DNA of 64,000 nt, from contig OZ255821.1 in the NCBI GenBank assembly GCA_965277435.1, positions 3,906,001 through 3,970,000 on the forward strand, given 5' to 3'. Shown here in pieces: positions 16,186 through 25,063 of the stretch (position 1 is the first letter of the stretch; each line of letters starts with the position of its first letter). This DNA comes from Bog-105 sp965277435. GTDB lineage: Bacteria; Acidobacteriota; Terriglobia; Bryobacterales; Bryobacteraceae. The notes under the pieces were generated by a model. It had not been told where the DNA came from, did not search any database, and was given only the letters and a program-made list of their open reading frames with translations. Both the position numbers and the translations under genes were made by a program.

Positions 16186-16880
16186 ATGATTCACATGCAG
16201 GCGGTTGCTATTCCACTCGAAGCCGAGGTCGAGATCCCACGCAAGGTATGGACGCGGGAAGAGGCGCATGCTCTCCTGGACCTCGGCTTCCCGAACGCCG
16301 ACCGGCTGGAACTGATTAATGGGGATCTAATCAACCACATGGGGAAGAAGCATCCGCATGTTCTCTCTGGCAAACCTTGCTCGGTGAGTGGCTGCGTACT
16401 GTCTTTGGTGTCGAGCGGGTGCTTCTGGAATCCCCGACCGAGGTGGCAGCACTAGACATGGCGCACAACGAGCCCGAACCAGACCTGCTGGTGACCGCGA
16501 AATCCATTCGCGAATATACTTCGATTCCCCTGCCCTCCGATCTGCTCCTGGCGGTAGAGATTGCCGATTCAACACTACGCTTTGATTTGAGAGTCAAGGG
16601 CGCTCTTTACGCTCGCGCGGGGATTATTGAGTATTGGGTGGTTGACGTTCCAGCAAGCACAGGCCGCGATCCCGCGCCACCAGACGAAAGAGAGACTTCA
16701 GCGGACCTGGGCGCGGGTCGCGAGTCCGTTGTGCGCGCGAGTTCCTCAAGACAAAAGCAGCTCATCGTTCACCGCGGTCCGCAAGAGGGGCGCTATACGA
16801 GCTTGATGGCTTTTCGCTCAGACGAGGAAGTTTCACCGCTGGCAGCTCCAGATGCCAGGTGTTGCCTAGATCCACTTTAG
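16186..16880 (+). pseudogene. Uma2 family endonuclease, frameshifted
   Basis: Residues of a Uma2 (DUF820, PD-(D/E)XK fold) nuclease are spread over two frames. The first frame runs from ATG 16186 (KVWTREEAHALLDLGFPNADRL) to HMGKKHPHVL. The second resumes as WQTLLGEWLRTVFG (from 16368) and continues to 16880 with the catalytic-type EPDLLV and LLAVEIADSTL. The shift lies in TTCTCTCTGG (16361-16370); removing one CT pair restores HVLWQTLLGEW. A second oddity is about 102 bases (16653-16754) of extra in-frame sequence between VVDVPA and KQLIVHR, where relatives read straight through. The gene is probably inactive, unless the CT run makes it phase-variable. Confidence 0.8.
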
Positions 16881-16899
16881 GAGATCGACTCTAGCTCGC

Positions 16900-19275
16900 T
16901 CACTCCCGCTTCTTCTTCGTCCGCTTCCCGCTCCGCGCCTGCTTCTCCACCAGCGCAAACTGCAGCTTCTTCTCCACCGTGTCCGCCCGGTCCAGCCACA
17001 CCCGCACCCGGTCCCCGATCGCATACGTCTTGCGCGTTCGCTCCCCGATAATCTGCCGTCCGTTTTCGTGGTACCGGAAGAAGTCTTGGCCCAGCGTGTC
17101 GATCGGCACCAGGCCCTCCACAAACAGTTCAGTCAACTCGACAAAGAAGCCGTGCTTGGTCGTGCTGATGATCAGCGCGTCGAACTCTTCGCCCACGCGC
17201 TCCTCCATGAACTTCACTTTCTTCCACTCGATCAGCTCCCGCTCGGCATCGGCCGCCCGCCGCTCCGTGAACGACGTATCCTCGCCGATCTCGCGCAAAC
17301 GCGCGTCGTCGAGCAGCGCCTCTTGCGTGTCAAAGGTATGCGCCAGAATCCGGTGCACCACCAGGTCCGGATAGCGCCGGATGGGCGACGTAAAGTGCGT
17401 ATAAGCCGCCGCCGCCAGCGCGAAGTGCCCTTCGTTGCGGTTGCTGTATCGCGCCTGTTTCAGCGAGCGCAGCATCAGATAGCTCAGAATGCGTTCTTCC
17501 GGCCTGCCCGCGATCTTCGCCACCAGCCGCTGATAATTGCGCGAAGAAATGTCGACCTCCTGCGGGATCACAATCTCCCGCCGCGGCGTACGCCCCGCCC
17601 CTTTGCGCTGCGGCCGCCGGTCCGCCACTGTATACTTCTTGACCGGAATCGCGCCGATCCCGAGCGAATACCCGAAATGCGCCGCGATCTCTTCAAAGTC
17701 CATCAGCCGCTTCCCATCTGGCGGTTCATGAATCCGATAGAGCGATGGAATCACCGCCGCTTCCAGATGCCCGGCCACCGCTTCATTAGCCGCCAGCATG
17801 AACTCTTCGATCAGCCGGTGCGCGATGTTCCGCTCGCCTTTCGTTACTCCGATCATCTGCCCCGACAGGTCCAGCTCGATATTCGTCTCTGGCAGGTCGA
17901 AATCGATCGAGCCGCGTCGCGTGCGCTTGCGATTCAGAATCAGCGCCAATTCGCGCATCAGCTCGAACCGGTCGGCCAGGCCGCTGTAACGCTCGCGCAT
18001 TGCCGGGTCTCCTTCGAGCACCCGAAACACGTCCGTGTACGTCATTCGCTCCAAGCTGCGAATTACGCCCCGCGTAAAGTCCTGCGAAACGATATCCCCC
18101 TGCCCGTCGATTTCGAGCAGCGCCGAAAGCACCAGCCGGTCTTCCTGCGGCCGCAGCGAACAGATGTCGGTCGATAGCTCGATCGGCAGCATCGGTACCG
18201 CCCGATCCGGAAAATACACGCTCGTCCCGCGCATCTGTGCCTCGAAGTCAATCGGCGACCCGGGCTGCACGTATTGGCTGACGTCCGCGATATGCACCTG
18301 CAGGGCGTAATGGCCGTTAGGCAGGTGATCGACCCAGACGGCATCGTCGAAATCACGCGCCGTTTCCCCATCGATGGTCACAATGTCTAAGCCGCGGAAA
18401 TCGCGCCGGCGCTCGAGTTCAGCCGGATCCAGCTCATGCGAAATCTGCCGCGCTTGCTGGATCACTGCTTCCGGAAACTCGTGGGGCAAATGGTGCTTGC
18501 GGATAATAATTTCCACATCGACCCCGAAGTCGTCCGGATAGCCCAGCACCTCCGTGACGCGTCCCACTGCCCCGTCGCCGTTCTCGGGAAATTCGAGAAT
18601 CTCGACGTTGACGATCATGCCGTCCAGATCTTCAGCAGTCGCTATCGGTCGCGGCAGCGCCCCGCCCACCCGGTCTACCGAAGCATCGCGCGCCGGCCTT
18701 TCCAGGCCTTCCGGAATCGTGATCCACTGCTGCAGCCGGTCGTCCGAAGGGGCTACGAAGTTGCCGCTCCGGCGCACCCGGAACTCACCCACCATCGTCA
18801 TATGAGCTCGCCGCAGAATGCGGATGATCTCGCCTTCCGCCCGCCCCTCGCCGCCAAAACGAGTCACGTGAACCAGCGCGCGATCGCCATGCATACCTTT
18901 GGCTGCCTGCTGAGGCGGCAGAAAAACATCGCCCCGCAATCTTTCGGGCGCAGGATGATCCGGCACCAGAAAGCCAAAGCCATCGCGGTGAATCGAGAGC
19001 CGCCCGGCCAGATATTCGCTGTTTGCGCCCGTCGCGATGAAGCGCCCCGAGCGCAGCTCGACCAGTGTCCCCTTTTCGGTGAGTTTATCCAGCGCCTCTT
19101 CCAGCGCGTCCCGGTTCTCCCCCTGCAGCTTGAGCTCGCGCACCAGCTGTTTATAAGTAGCGCGCGCATGCGGCAGCTTGCGTATGTGATCTAGGAGAGT
19201 GCCCGGGTGGAGCGCCCCTTGGCGCTCTGATTTCGATTTAGCGGCCTTGGCGAGATGATCCGGCACTACCGCCAA
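16900..19275 (-). CDS. rnr: Ribonuclease R
   Basis: A 791-residue 3'-5' exoribonuclease of the RNase II/R family that degrades structured RNA. It has an N-terminal winged-helix region (about 25-85), cold-shock OB domains (AGRLSIHRDGFGFLVPD), and the RNB catalytic domain. That domain contains the acidic metal-binding motif IDGETARDFDDAVW and the later stretch YTHFTSPIRRYPDLVVHR. An S1 RNA-binding domain sits near residues 690-770 and is followed by a short basic tail (KRTKKKRE). Length fits RNase R better than RNase II. It is divergent from the adenosine-specific kinase gene and convergent with the broken Uma2 gene. Confidence 0.95.
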   Translation of the reverse strand: MAVVPDHLAKAAKSKSERQGALHPGTLLDHIRKLPHARATYKQLVRELKLQGENRDALEEALDKLTEKGTLVELRSGRFIATGANSEYLAGRLSIHRDGFGFLVPDHPAPERLRGDVFLPPQQAAKGMHGDRALVHVTRFGGEGRAEGEIIRILRRAHMTMVGEFRVRRSGNFVAPSDDRLQQWITIPEGLERPARDASVDRVGGALPRPIATAEDLDGMIVNVEILEFPENGDGAVGRVTEVLGYPDDFGVDVEIIIRKHHLPHEFPEAVIQQARQISHELDPAELERRRDFRGLDIVTIDGETARDFDDAVWVDHLPNGHYALQVHIADVSQYVQPGSPIDFEAQMRGTSVYFPDRAVPMLPIELSTDICSLRPQEDRLVLSALLEIDGQGDIVSQDFTRGVIRSLERMTYTDVFRVLEGDPAMRERYSGLADRFELMRELALILNRKRTRRGSIDFDLPETNIELDLSGQMIGVTKGERNIAHRLIEEFMLAANEAVAGHLEAAVIPSLYRIHEPPDGKRLMDFEEIAAHFGYSLGIGAIPVKKYTVADRRPQRKGAGRTPRREIVIPQEVDISSRNYQRLVAKIAGRPEERILSYLMLRSLKQARYSNRNEGHFALAAAAYTHFTSPIRRYPDLVVHRILAHTFDTQEALLDDARLREIGEDTSFTERRAADAERELIEWKKVKFMEERVGEEFDALIISTTKHGFFVELTELFVEGLVPIDTLGQDFFRYHENGRQIIGERTRKTYAIGDRVRVWLDRADTVEKKLQFALVEKQARSGKRTKKKRE

Positions 19276-19289
19276 TTATAAGAGCAGCT

Positions 19290-19784
19290 ATGCTGGCTGG
19301 CATGGAGCTCAAAGCGGTACCGCTGGTCGTTCCCGAGAACGGCAACCTGATTGTCGGCCAGAGCCACTTCATCAAAACGGTCGAAGACATCTACGAAGCG
19401 ATCGTGAATACCTCTTCGCACATGCAATTTGGGGTGGCATTCAACGAAGCGTCAGGCGATTGTTTGACGCGCGTGGATGGCAACGACGAAGCACTCAAGA
19501 CCAACGCCGCGGAGAACGCCACCGCCATTGGCGCCGGACACGTGTTTGTGGTCACCCTGCGCAACGGCTTTCCGATCAACGTGCTCGGACGAATTCAGGC
19601 AGTCCCCGAAGTCGTCAGTATCTTTTGCGCGACGGCCAACCCGGTCGAAGTGATTGTGGCGCAAACGGAGCAGGGGCGTGGCGTGCTCGGTGTGATCGAT
19701 GGCAGTTCGCCGCGCGGCCTTGAAACCGAATCACACGTCACAGCCCGAGTTGCCCTGCTGCAAAAATTCGGCTATAAACGTTGA
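19290..19784 (+). CDS. Adenosine-specific kinase family protein
   Basis: A 164-residue protein matching the family named adenosine-specific kinase (pfam04008): short alpha/beta protein with NGNLIVGQSHFIKTVEDIYEA, QFGVAFNEASGDCLTRVDGND, AENATAIGAGHVFVV and NPVEVIVAQTEQGRGVLGVIDG. The family is mostly known from archaea and some bacteria; the kinase activity was described for an archaeal member, and its generality is unproven. The start at 19290 is chosen because AAGAG sits six bases upstream; the internal ATG at 19302 (MELKAVPL) matches the usual family start and is an alternative. It is divergent from rnr. Confidence 0.85.
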   Translation: MLAGMELKAVPLVVPENGNLIVGQSHFIKTVEDIYEAIVNTSSHMQFGVAFNEASGDCLTRVDGNDEALKTNAAENATAIGAGHVFVVTLRNGFPINVLGRIQAVPEVVSIFCATANPVEVIVAQTEQGRGVLGVIDGSSPRGLETESHVTARVALLQKFGYKR

Positions 19785-19823
19785 GCTTAGGGGGACAGAG
19801 TTGAGCGAGTTCGTGGCAGCGGG

Positions 19824-19928
19824 ATGTTCTCGCCACAGGTGGACTACGCCCTTACCCGGTTGCGCGCCCTCGTCGAAGACGAACCCGCTTTATTCCGCAC
19901 CGAACCGCCGCCACTCCATATGATTTAG
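19824..19928 (+). CDS. Possible small protein or gene remnant
   Basis: An ATG at 19824 opens a 34-residue frame, MFSPQVDYALTRLRALVEDE and so on to PPPLHMI. Composition is protein-like, amphipathic and acidic, and it fills the gap before the serine hydrolase start at 19931. No ribosome binding site is clear. It may be a remnant or a tiny leader protein; I recognise no family. Confidence 0.25.
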   Translation: MFSPQVDYALTRLRALVEDEPALFRTEPPPLHMI

Positions 19929-19930
19929 AG

Positions 19931-21598
19931 ATGGGAAATCTGACCGCCGTGTATCCAGCCATCCGATTTGCGCTCGTTACCCTGTTTCTGCCGGTCCTGC
20001 TCTTCGGCCAGGCTGATCGCGCGCAGCAGGTCGACGCCATCTTTCAATCCTGGAACAACACCTCTGGTCCCGGAGCGTCTGTCTCGGTCATCCAGGAAGG
20101 CCGTCTGATCCTCGAGAAAGGGTACGGTCTCGCAAATCTTGAGTACGACATCCCCATCAAACCGGATACGATCTTTCACGTCGCCTCTGTCTCGAAGCAA
20201 TTCACCGCTATGGCCCTGGTGCTCCTGGAGCAGGATCACAAACTCTCGATCGATGACGACGTTCACAAGTACCTTCCGGAGCTGCCCGATTATGGCCATC
20301 CCATCAAGATTCGTAATTTGCTGCAGCATACCAGCGGCGTGCGCGACCAATGGCAAACTCTGGCCCTGGCAGGCTGGAGCCTGGAAGACGTCATTACTCA
20401 GGACCAGATCCTCCGCATGCTGTTCCGTCAAAAGGAACTTAACTTTGTACCCGGTACCGAACACCTCTATTCCAACGGCGGCTACACTCTTGCGGCCGAA
20501 ATCGTGGCTCGTGTATCGGGGAAGCCCTTCCCCCAATTCTGCGCCGAACGTATCTTCAAACCGCTGCGGATGACTCACACGCACTTTCATCAGGACCTTC
20601 ACCAGCTGGTGAAGAACCGTGCCTACTCCTACTCAGGCACACCAGGCGCCTATGAAGCTTCGCCGCTGAATTACGCGAACGTGGGCGCAACCAGTCTGTT
20701 CACCACCGCCACCGACTTAACGAAATGGCTCGATAACTTCCGCGAACCAATTATCGGAGGTACGGCCGCCATCGCGCGTCTGACGGAACAGGCTGTTCTT
20801 TCCAACGGGAAAACAATCGACTACGCGTTGGGCCTGTCCATCGGGAAATACCGTGGCCTTCGCACCATCTCGCATTCCGGTGGCGACGCCGGCTACCGCA
20901 GTTACGTCTGCTGGTACCCGGATCAGCAATTGGGGGTCGCCGTTCTCAGCAACCTGGGCAGCTTCAACCCGGTCGAGGCGGCCAACAAGATGGCGGCTGT
21001 ATATATCGGTTCCAAGATGACGCCGACGCCACCTGCGGTCAAGCGCACCTTTATCACCGTCGATCCCGCTATCCTCAAGAGATTCGCAGGCAGCTATCCG
21101 CTGCCGCAAATCGGCCAGACCCTGGTGGTCGTGGTCGATGGAGGAAAGCTGCTCGCGGCCGGCCCCATCCAGCCTCCGCTCGAGATGAAGGCCGTCAGCC
21201 AGTCGAGTTTCTACCTCGAACCGCTCGCCGCCGACATCGCTTTCACGCCTGCTCCGAACGGCGGCATGAAAGTCAAAATAACGCAGCCCGGGGCGGTCAA
21301 CGAAGGCGTGCGGACAACCGATCCGCCGAAGCCCTCCGCCGATCTCAGGGCATATACCGGCGTTTATTGGAGCGAAGAACTCGAGACTCAGTACACTTTT
21401 TCCATCCACAACGGGAAACTCATCGCTACCCAGGCGCATCACGGGGTCATCGCGCTGACCCCCAAAGCGATCGATTCTTTCAGCAGCGATCAGTGGTTCA
21501 TGGCCGACGTAAACTTCATACGCGACAAGGACGGTCACGTCATTGCGGTAATGCTCGGCGGCGGGCGCATCCGGGGTATCCGTTTCGTGAAGAAATAA
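19931..21598 (+). CDS. Serine hydrolase, class C beta-lactamase fold
   Basis: A 555-residue exported enzyme with a signal peptide ending near LLFGQA (residue 28). The penicillin-binding/class C beta-lactamase motifs are in order: SxxK at Ser86-Val-Ser-Lys89 in HVASVSKQF, YSN at Tyr180-Ser-Asn182, and HSG in TISHSGGDAGYRS near residue 318. The catalytic domain covers roughly 30-355. The remaining 200 residues form a beta-rich C-terminal extension of the kind seen in DUF3471-type members. Possible activities include esterase, D-aminopeptidase or beta-lactamase; sequence alone does not say. It stands alone on the plus strand. Confidence 0.9.
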   Translation: MGNLTAVYPAIRFALVTLFLPVLLFGQADRAQQVDAIFQSWNNTSGPGASVSVIQEGRLILEKGYGLANLEYDIPIKPDTIFHVASVSKQFTAMALVLLEQDHKLSIDDDVHKYLPELPDYGHPIKIRNLLQHTSGVRDQWQTLALAGWSLEDVITQDQILRMLFRQKELNFVPGTEHLYSNGGYTLAAEIVARVSGKPFPQFCAERIFKPLRMTHTHFHQDLHQLVKNRAYSYSGTPGAYEASPLNYANVGATSLFTTATDLTKWLDNFREPIIGGTAAIARLTEQAVLSNGKTIDYALGLSIGKYRGLRTISHSGGDAGYRSYVCWYPDQQLGVAVLSNLGSFNPVEAANKMAAVYIGSKMTPTPPAVKRTFITVDPAILKRFAGSYPLPQIGQTLVVVVDGGKLLAAGPIQPPLEMKAVSQSSFYLEPLAADIAFTPAPNGGMKVKITQPGAVNEGVRTTDPPKPSADLRAYTGVYWSEELETQYTFSIHNGKLIATQAHHGVIALTPKAIDSFSSDQWFMADVNFIRDKDGHVIAVMLGGGRIRGIRFVKK

Positions 21599-21601
21599 GC
21601 G

Positions 21602-22015
21602 TCACAGCTCCGCCGAGACAGTGCGGATTTCATCGATGCCTTCTTCGAGCGACGGTCGCTCCAGGCGATTGGCCGTTCGCAGTATGGCTGGAACAGGAAC
21701 CGGCTTCTTATCCTTCCGGTGATTGTTGCGTCCGATCGCTGTTCGAACGGGCGTGTCAAAGAAGTAAGAAAGAACGCGAAAGCCCGCTTGCTTGGCCTGT
21801 CTAATCAGAGGCTCGCGCGCTCCCCGGGTCGCGTTCGTGTTGTCCACCACAAACGAGCGTCCCGACTGTAAGCACTCACGGATCAATGCCGTCTCTCGTT
21901 CAACACTGCCTAAGCTATCCCGGTTAACGTGCGCATGCGTGGCAGCAAAATGATCTCTGAAGTACGACGTCTTCCCTGACCCTTGCAGACCAGTGAAGAT
22001 TACGGCTTCCGCCAT
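21602..22015 (-). CDS. PNKP-like P-loop kinase
   Basis: A 137-residue P-loop NTPase with Walker A GLQGSGKTSYF, the NRDSLGSVERE stretch, VVDNTNATRGAREPLI and an arginine-rich RTAIGRNNHRKDK lid. This is the pattern of polynucleotide 5'-kinase domains (T4 Pnkp/YorR type) and of zeta-toxin-like kinases. It is a stand-alone domain without the phosphatase half. The start overlaps the upstream unknown gene by 16 bases, so they form a coupled pair. The position next to a DNA ligase and a LigD-type polymerase suggests end-processing in DNA or RNA repair, which is inference from context. Confidence 0.8.
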   Translation of the reverse strand: MAEAVIFTGLQGSGKTSYFRDHFAATHAHVNRDSLGSVERETALIRECLQSGRSFVVDNTNATRGAREPLIRQAKQAGFRVLSYFFDTPVRTAIGRNNHRKDKKPVPVPAILRTANRLERPSLEEGIDEIRTVSAEL

Positions 22016-22635
22016 CGTTCCAATTTAGGCGGACGCACGCCGCGCCGCACTGCACCCTGCACTGGGATGTAAGACAGTTCGACGCCCGAGCGCGCGCAGC
22101 GCAACATGAGTCCACCCCGGCTCATATCGCCGCGCCCGACGAAATCACTGGGAAACAGCAGGCGCTCTCCGAAAACTTCGAGCAGCGGGCCTGTGTACTT
22201 TCCGCTCGCCACACTGCCGAGCAGCACATAGCAGCAAGCCGGGCCCGCATATTGGTCGAGCAGTCTCGCCGCCTGCAGCAGCGCGTCACGATAGATCGGA
22301 TTATCTTCGTCGACCGGGACCTCGGCAATGGCGCGGAGTTGTCCGGCGTCGACAACTGTTTCGGGAGGAAGCAGGCCGATGCCGGGCACAATGATAAGCG
22401 TCGAGGGAAATCCGGGAAGGCCGGCACGAAACGCTTCCGCGTAAGCTATCTTTCCACGGAAATACAAGCCACTGGTAACTGTGTAGACCTCGCCGATCGT
22501 GGCGGCGTCCTGCCGGACTTTCAAAGCGAGATCGAAGGCGGCCTGCTCTCGCAACAGCATCGAATATCGCTTGCCGCCGGCCTTTGCCGGAGAAAGCAGA
22601 AAGATGCGAGCAGGCGAAACCACGAGATAAATCAT
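22000..22635 (-). CDS. Unknown protein coupled to a P-loop kinase
   Basis: A 211-residue protein I do not recognise. It is mixed alpha/beta with several short hydrophobic strands (FPSTLIIVPGIGLLP, CCYVLLGSVASGKYTGPLLE) and few charged clusters. The stretch LGSVASGKYTGPLL resembles a P-loop but is not a proper Walker A, and the C-terminal region is basic (GAVRRGVRPPKLERWRKP). It contains no signal peptide, so it is likely cytosolic. Its 3' end overlaps the PNKP-like kinase by 16 bases, indicating co-expression and probably a complex. The ATG at 22635 lies divergent to the DNA ligase. Confidence 0.7.
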   Translation of the reverse strand: MIYLVVSPARIFLLSPAKAGGKRYSMLLREQAAFDLALKVRQDAATIGEVYTVTSGLYFRGKIAYAEAFRAGLPGFPSTLIIVPGIGLLPPETVVDAGQLRAIAEVPVDEDNPIYRDALLQAARLLDQYAGPACCYVLLGSVASGKYTGPLLEVFGERLLFPSDFVGRGDMSRGGLMLRCARSGVELSYIPVQGAVRRGVRPPKLERWRKP

Positions 22636-22652
22636 AACGGAGATAACATGAC

Positions 22653-23741
22653 TTGGTGAATCTGCCTGTGAATCCGCCGGTTTTGCCGATGCTCGCTAAA
22701 CGCGTTGACGATTTGCCTTCGGAGGGCGCCTGGATTTTTGAACCCAAATGGGACGGGTTTCGCGCGTTGGTATTTCGCGACGGAGATGAAATCTTTATCC
22801 AGAGCCGCGATGAAAAACCGCTGAACCGCTACTTTCCCGACCTGCTTGAGCCACTGCGTTCAGTTTTGCCGGCTCGCTGCGTGCTCGATGGCGAAATCGT
22901 CATCGTGAGAAACGAGGGGCTGGATTTCGAAGAGCTGCAGCTCCGCCTCCACCCGGCGGCCTCGCGCGTTCGCCTTCTGTCGCAGCAGAGTCCGGCATCC
23001 GTCGTGTTCTTCGATGTGCTCTGCGAAGGCGATCGCGATTTGCGCGGTCATTCCTTCGAATCGCGGCGTCAAATTCTCGAATCACTGCTCTCTTCCGCTC
23101 CGCCACCCATCCACATCACGCCGGCCACATCCGATTCGAATCTTGCATCCGATTGGTTCCGGCGCTTTGAGGGCGCCGGCTTAGACGGTGTCATGGCGAA
23201 GACGCCGGCGGGTACGTATGAGCCCAACAAACGGTTGATGCTCAAAGTCAAACATGAGCGTGATTGCGACTGCGTGGTCGCAGGCTTTCGCTGGCACAAA
23301 AAAGGCGACGGCGCTATCGGTTCGCTGCTGCTCGGTCTTTACGATGATTCCGGCGCGCTCCAGCATGTCGGCGTCTGCGCCAGTTTCTCGACGGAAAAGC
23401 GTCTCGAACTGGCCGGGTTCCTGGAACCCCATCGCAAAAATGCCCTCGTCGATCATCCCTGGAAACAATGGGCCGATCACGGTGCGGCAGCTCCGGAAAG
23501 CGGGCAGCGCCTGCCAGGCGGTCAAAGCCGCTGGAGTCAAGGCAAGGATCTCTCGTGGGAGCCACTGCGCCCCGAGCTGGTCGTCGAAGTGGCTTATGAC
23601 CACATGCAGGGCAGCCGCTTCCGTCACACGGCACAATTCCGGCGCTGGCGTCAGGATAAGAAACCGGGTGATTGCACGTATCAGCAGCTCGAAGTTGTTC
23701 CACCACAGGAATTGCTGGAGATTTTCCGTATCGCTCGTTAA
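22653..23741 (+). CDS. ATP-dependent DNA ligase (LigC/LigD ligase type)
   Basis: A 362-residue ATP-dependent DNA ligase. The adenylation motif I EPKWDGFR has the lysine that is adenylated, followed by IQSRDEKPLNR (motif Ia), CVLDGEIVIV (motif III) and FFDVLCEG. The middle has the GLDGVMAKTPAGTYEPN (motif IV-like) and RLMLKVKHERDCDCVVAGF (motif V). The OB domain ends with the ATP-binding tail. Start is TTG at 22653 or GTG at 22656. The gene is convergent with the LigD-type polymerase, stops overlapping by four bases. The two are separate genes that in other bacteria are fused in LigD. No ku gene is in the window. Confidence 0.9.
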   Translation: MVNLPVNPPVLPMLAKRVDDLPSEGAWIFEPKWDGFRALVFRDGDEIFIQSRDEKPLNRYFPDLLEPLRSVLPARCVLDGEIVIVRNEGLDFEELQLRLHPAASRVRLLSQQSPASVVFFDVLCEGDRDLRGHSFESRRQILESLLSSAPPPIHITPATSDSNLASDWFRRFEGAGLDGVMAKTPAGTYEPNKRLMLKVKHERDCDCVVAGFRWHKKGDGAIGSLLLGLYDDSGALQHVGVCASFSTEKRLELAGFLEPHRKNALVDHPWKQWADHGAAAPESGQRLPGGQSRWSQGKDLSWEPLRPELVVEVAYDHMQGSRFRHTAQFRRWRQDKKPGDCTYQQLEVVPPQELLEIFRIAR

Positions 23742-25057
23742 GCGCCCTTTTTCGCAGCCCGTTTGCTGGCCTGCATGATGCGCCAACCACGGGTCGGATC
23801 GTCGTCCGGGTCAGGGGCTTCCTGCGTGGGGCGCAGCGCCTCAGGCACGTTCCGCAGATTGACTCGAATCCGAGTCCAGGTTGACGAACGTCCCCGCATG
23901 GAATCTATCAACACATCATCCACCGCGAGACGGCTGTTCACTTCGGCGTGTTTGCTCTTCCATTTTTCCAAGCCGGCCAGGGCAGCGTTTTTATCCGGCG
24001 AGTTGGCTACCACTAAGAGCGGCGCCTTCGTTCGTGGCTGCCTGGCGGAAGACCTAGCGCGCGAGGGCGCAACGCGTTTTCCTTCGCCCTCCATCTTGCG
24101 AAAGTGCGGTGGCCAGGGCGCATCCCCCAAGCCTGCCGCTTCGTCCTCTGACGCCAGTTCGAGAAGATTGTCGAGCGAACCTGCCACGCGGTCCATTGCG
24201 CTATGCGGATCCCCGCGTTCGGCGAAGCGCTTCGGCACAGTCAGCACCGTAAAAGCGGCTGGATCGCTGCCGTGCACCTCGTCCCAGTCCAGTGGCGTCG
24301 ACACGCGAGCATCCGCGACCGGGCGCACCGAGTAAGCAGAGCAAGTTGTCCGGTCTTTCGCATTCTGGTTGTAATCAAGGAACACGCCGTGACGCTCCTC
24401 TTTCCACCATTTCGAGCTGGCCAGCTTAGGCGCTCGCTTCTCCACCGCGCGTGACAGCGTAAGCGCGGCCCGGCGCACTTCGTTGAAGGTCCAGCGCGGC
24501 TCAATCCGCACATTCACATGCATGCCGCGTGAGCCGCTGGTTTTGGGCCAGCCGCGCAGTCCCATCTCCTCCAGGAAAGATTTCACTTCGAGGGCGACCG
24601 TGCAGACGTCGTCCCAACTCACCCCCGGACCTGGATCGAGATCGACCCGCAGTTCGTCTGGATGCTCCAGATCGCTCGAACGCACCGCGTGCGGATGAAG
24701 CTCGATACAGCCGAGATTGACAACCCACCCTAATCCGGCCGCATCATCGACCACGAGCTCTTCCGCCTTTCGACCCGACGGAAACGTCAGAGTTACCGTG
24801 CGCAGCCAATCCGGCCTCTCGGTGGGCGCACGCTTCTGGTAGAAGGCCTCCTCTTCAGCGCCGTTTACGAAGCGCTTTAAAACCAGCGGCCGATCCCGGA
24901 TGCCCGCCAGAGCGCCACTCGCGATCGACAAGTAATAGCGGACGAGTTCGATTTTCGAGAGCTTCGTCTGTTTCGAAAAGTAGAGCTTGTCCGGATGCGT
25001 GACACGAACCTCGCGTCCCTCAATCGAAAGCGTTTCTACAGCAGCGTCTTTTCCCAC
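23738..25057 (-). CDS. LigD-type primase-polymerase domain protein
   Basis: A 439-residue protein whose first 295 residues match the LigD polymerase (AEP/PrimPol) domain used in bacterial non-homologous end joining. Signatures include REVRVTHPDKLYF at the N-terminus, the catalytic aspartates in RVDLDPGPGVSWDDV, SGSRGMHVNVRI, and FLDYNQNAKDRTTCSAYSVR. The remaining 140 residues are basic and low-complexity to about 350, then a compact acidic/basic end. The start is a GTG. It is convergent with the ligase gene, an arrangement suggesting a split LigD, and only six bases separate it from the beta-propeller gene upstream. No ku gene was seen. Confidence 0.85.
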   Translation of the reverse strand: MGKDAAVETLSIEGREVRVTHPDKLYFSKQTKLSKIELVRYYLSIASGALAGIRDRPLVLKRFVNGAEEEAFYQKRAPTERPDWLRTVTLTFPSGRKAEELVVDDAAGLGWVVNLGCIELHPHAVRSSDLEHPDELRVDLDPGPGVSWDDVCTVALEVKSFLEEMGLRGWPKTSGSRGMHVNVRIEPRWTFNEVRRAALTLSRAVEKRAPKLASSKWWKEERHGVFLDYNQNAKDRTTCSAYSVRPVADARVSTPLDWDEVHGSDPAAFTVLTVPKRFAERGDPHSAMDRVAGSLDNLLELASEDEAAGLGDAPWPPHFRKMEGEGKRVAPSRARSSARQPRTKAPLLVVANSPDKNAALAGLEKWKSKHAEVNSRLAVDDVLIDSMRGRSSTWTRIRVNLRNVPEALRPTQEAPDPDDDPTRGWRIMQASKRAAKKGA

Positions 25058-25063
25058 AAGAAC

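Noticed and set aside
17068..18177. A 369-codon open frame on the plus strand
   Set aside because: It is antisense to rnr. Rich in Arg, Pro and His with no motif.
22000..23741. A toxin-antitoxin or phage defence island around the P-loop kinase
   Set aside because: No antitoxin-like gene, integrase or other defence gene is present. The neighbours are repair and housekeeping genes, so it was kept only as a speculative pair.
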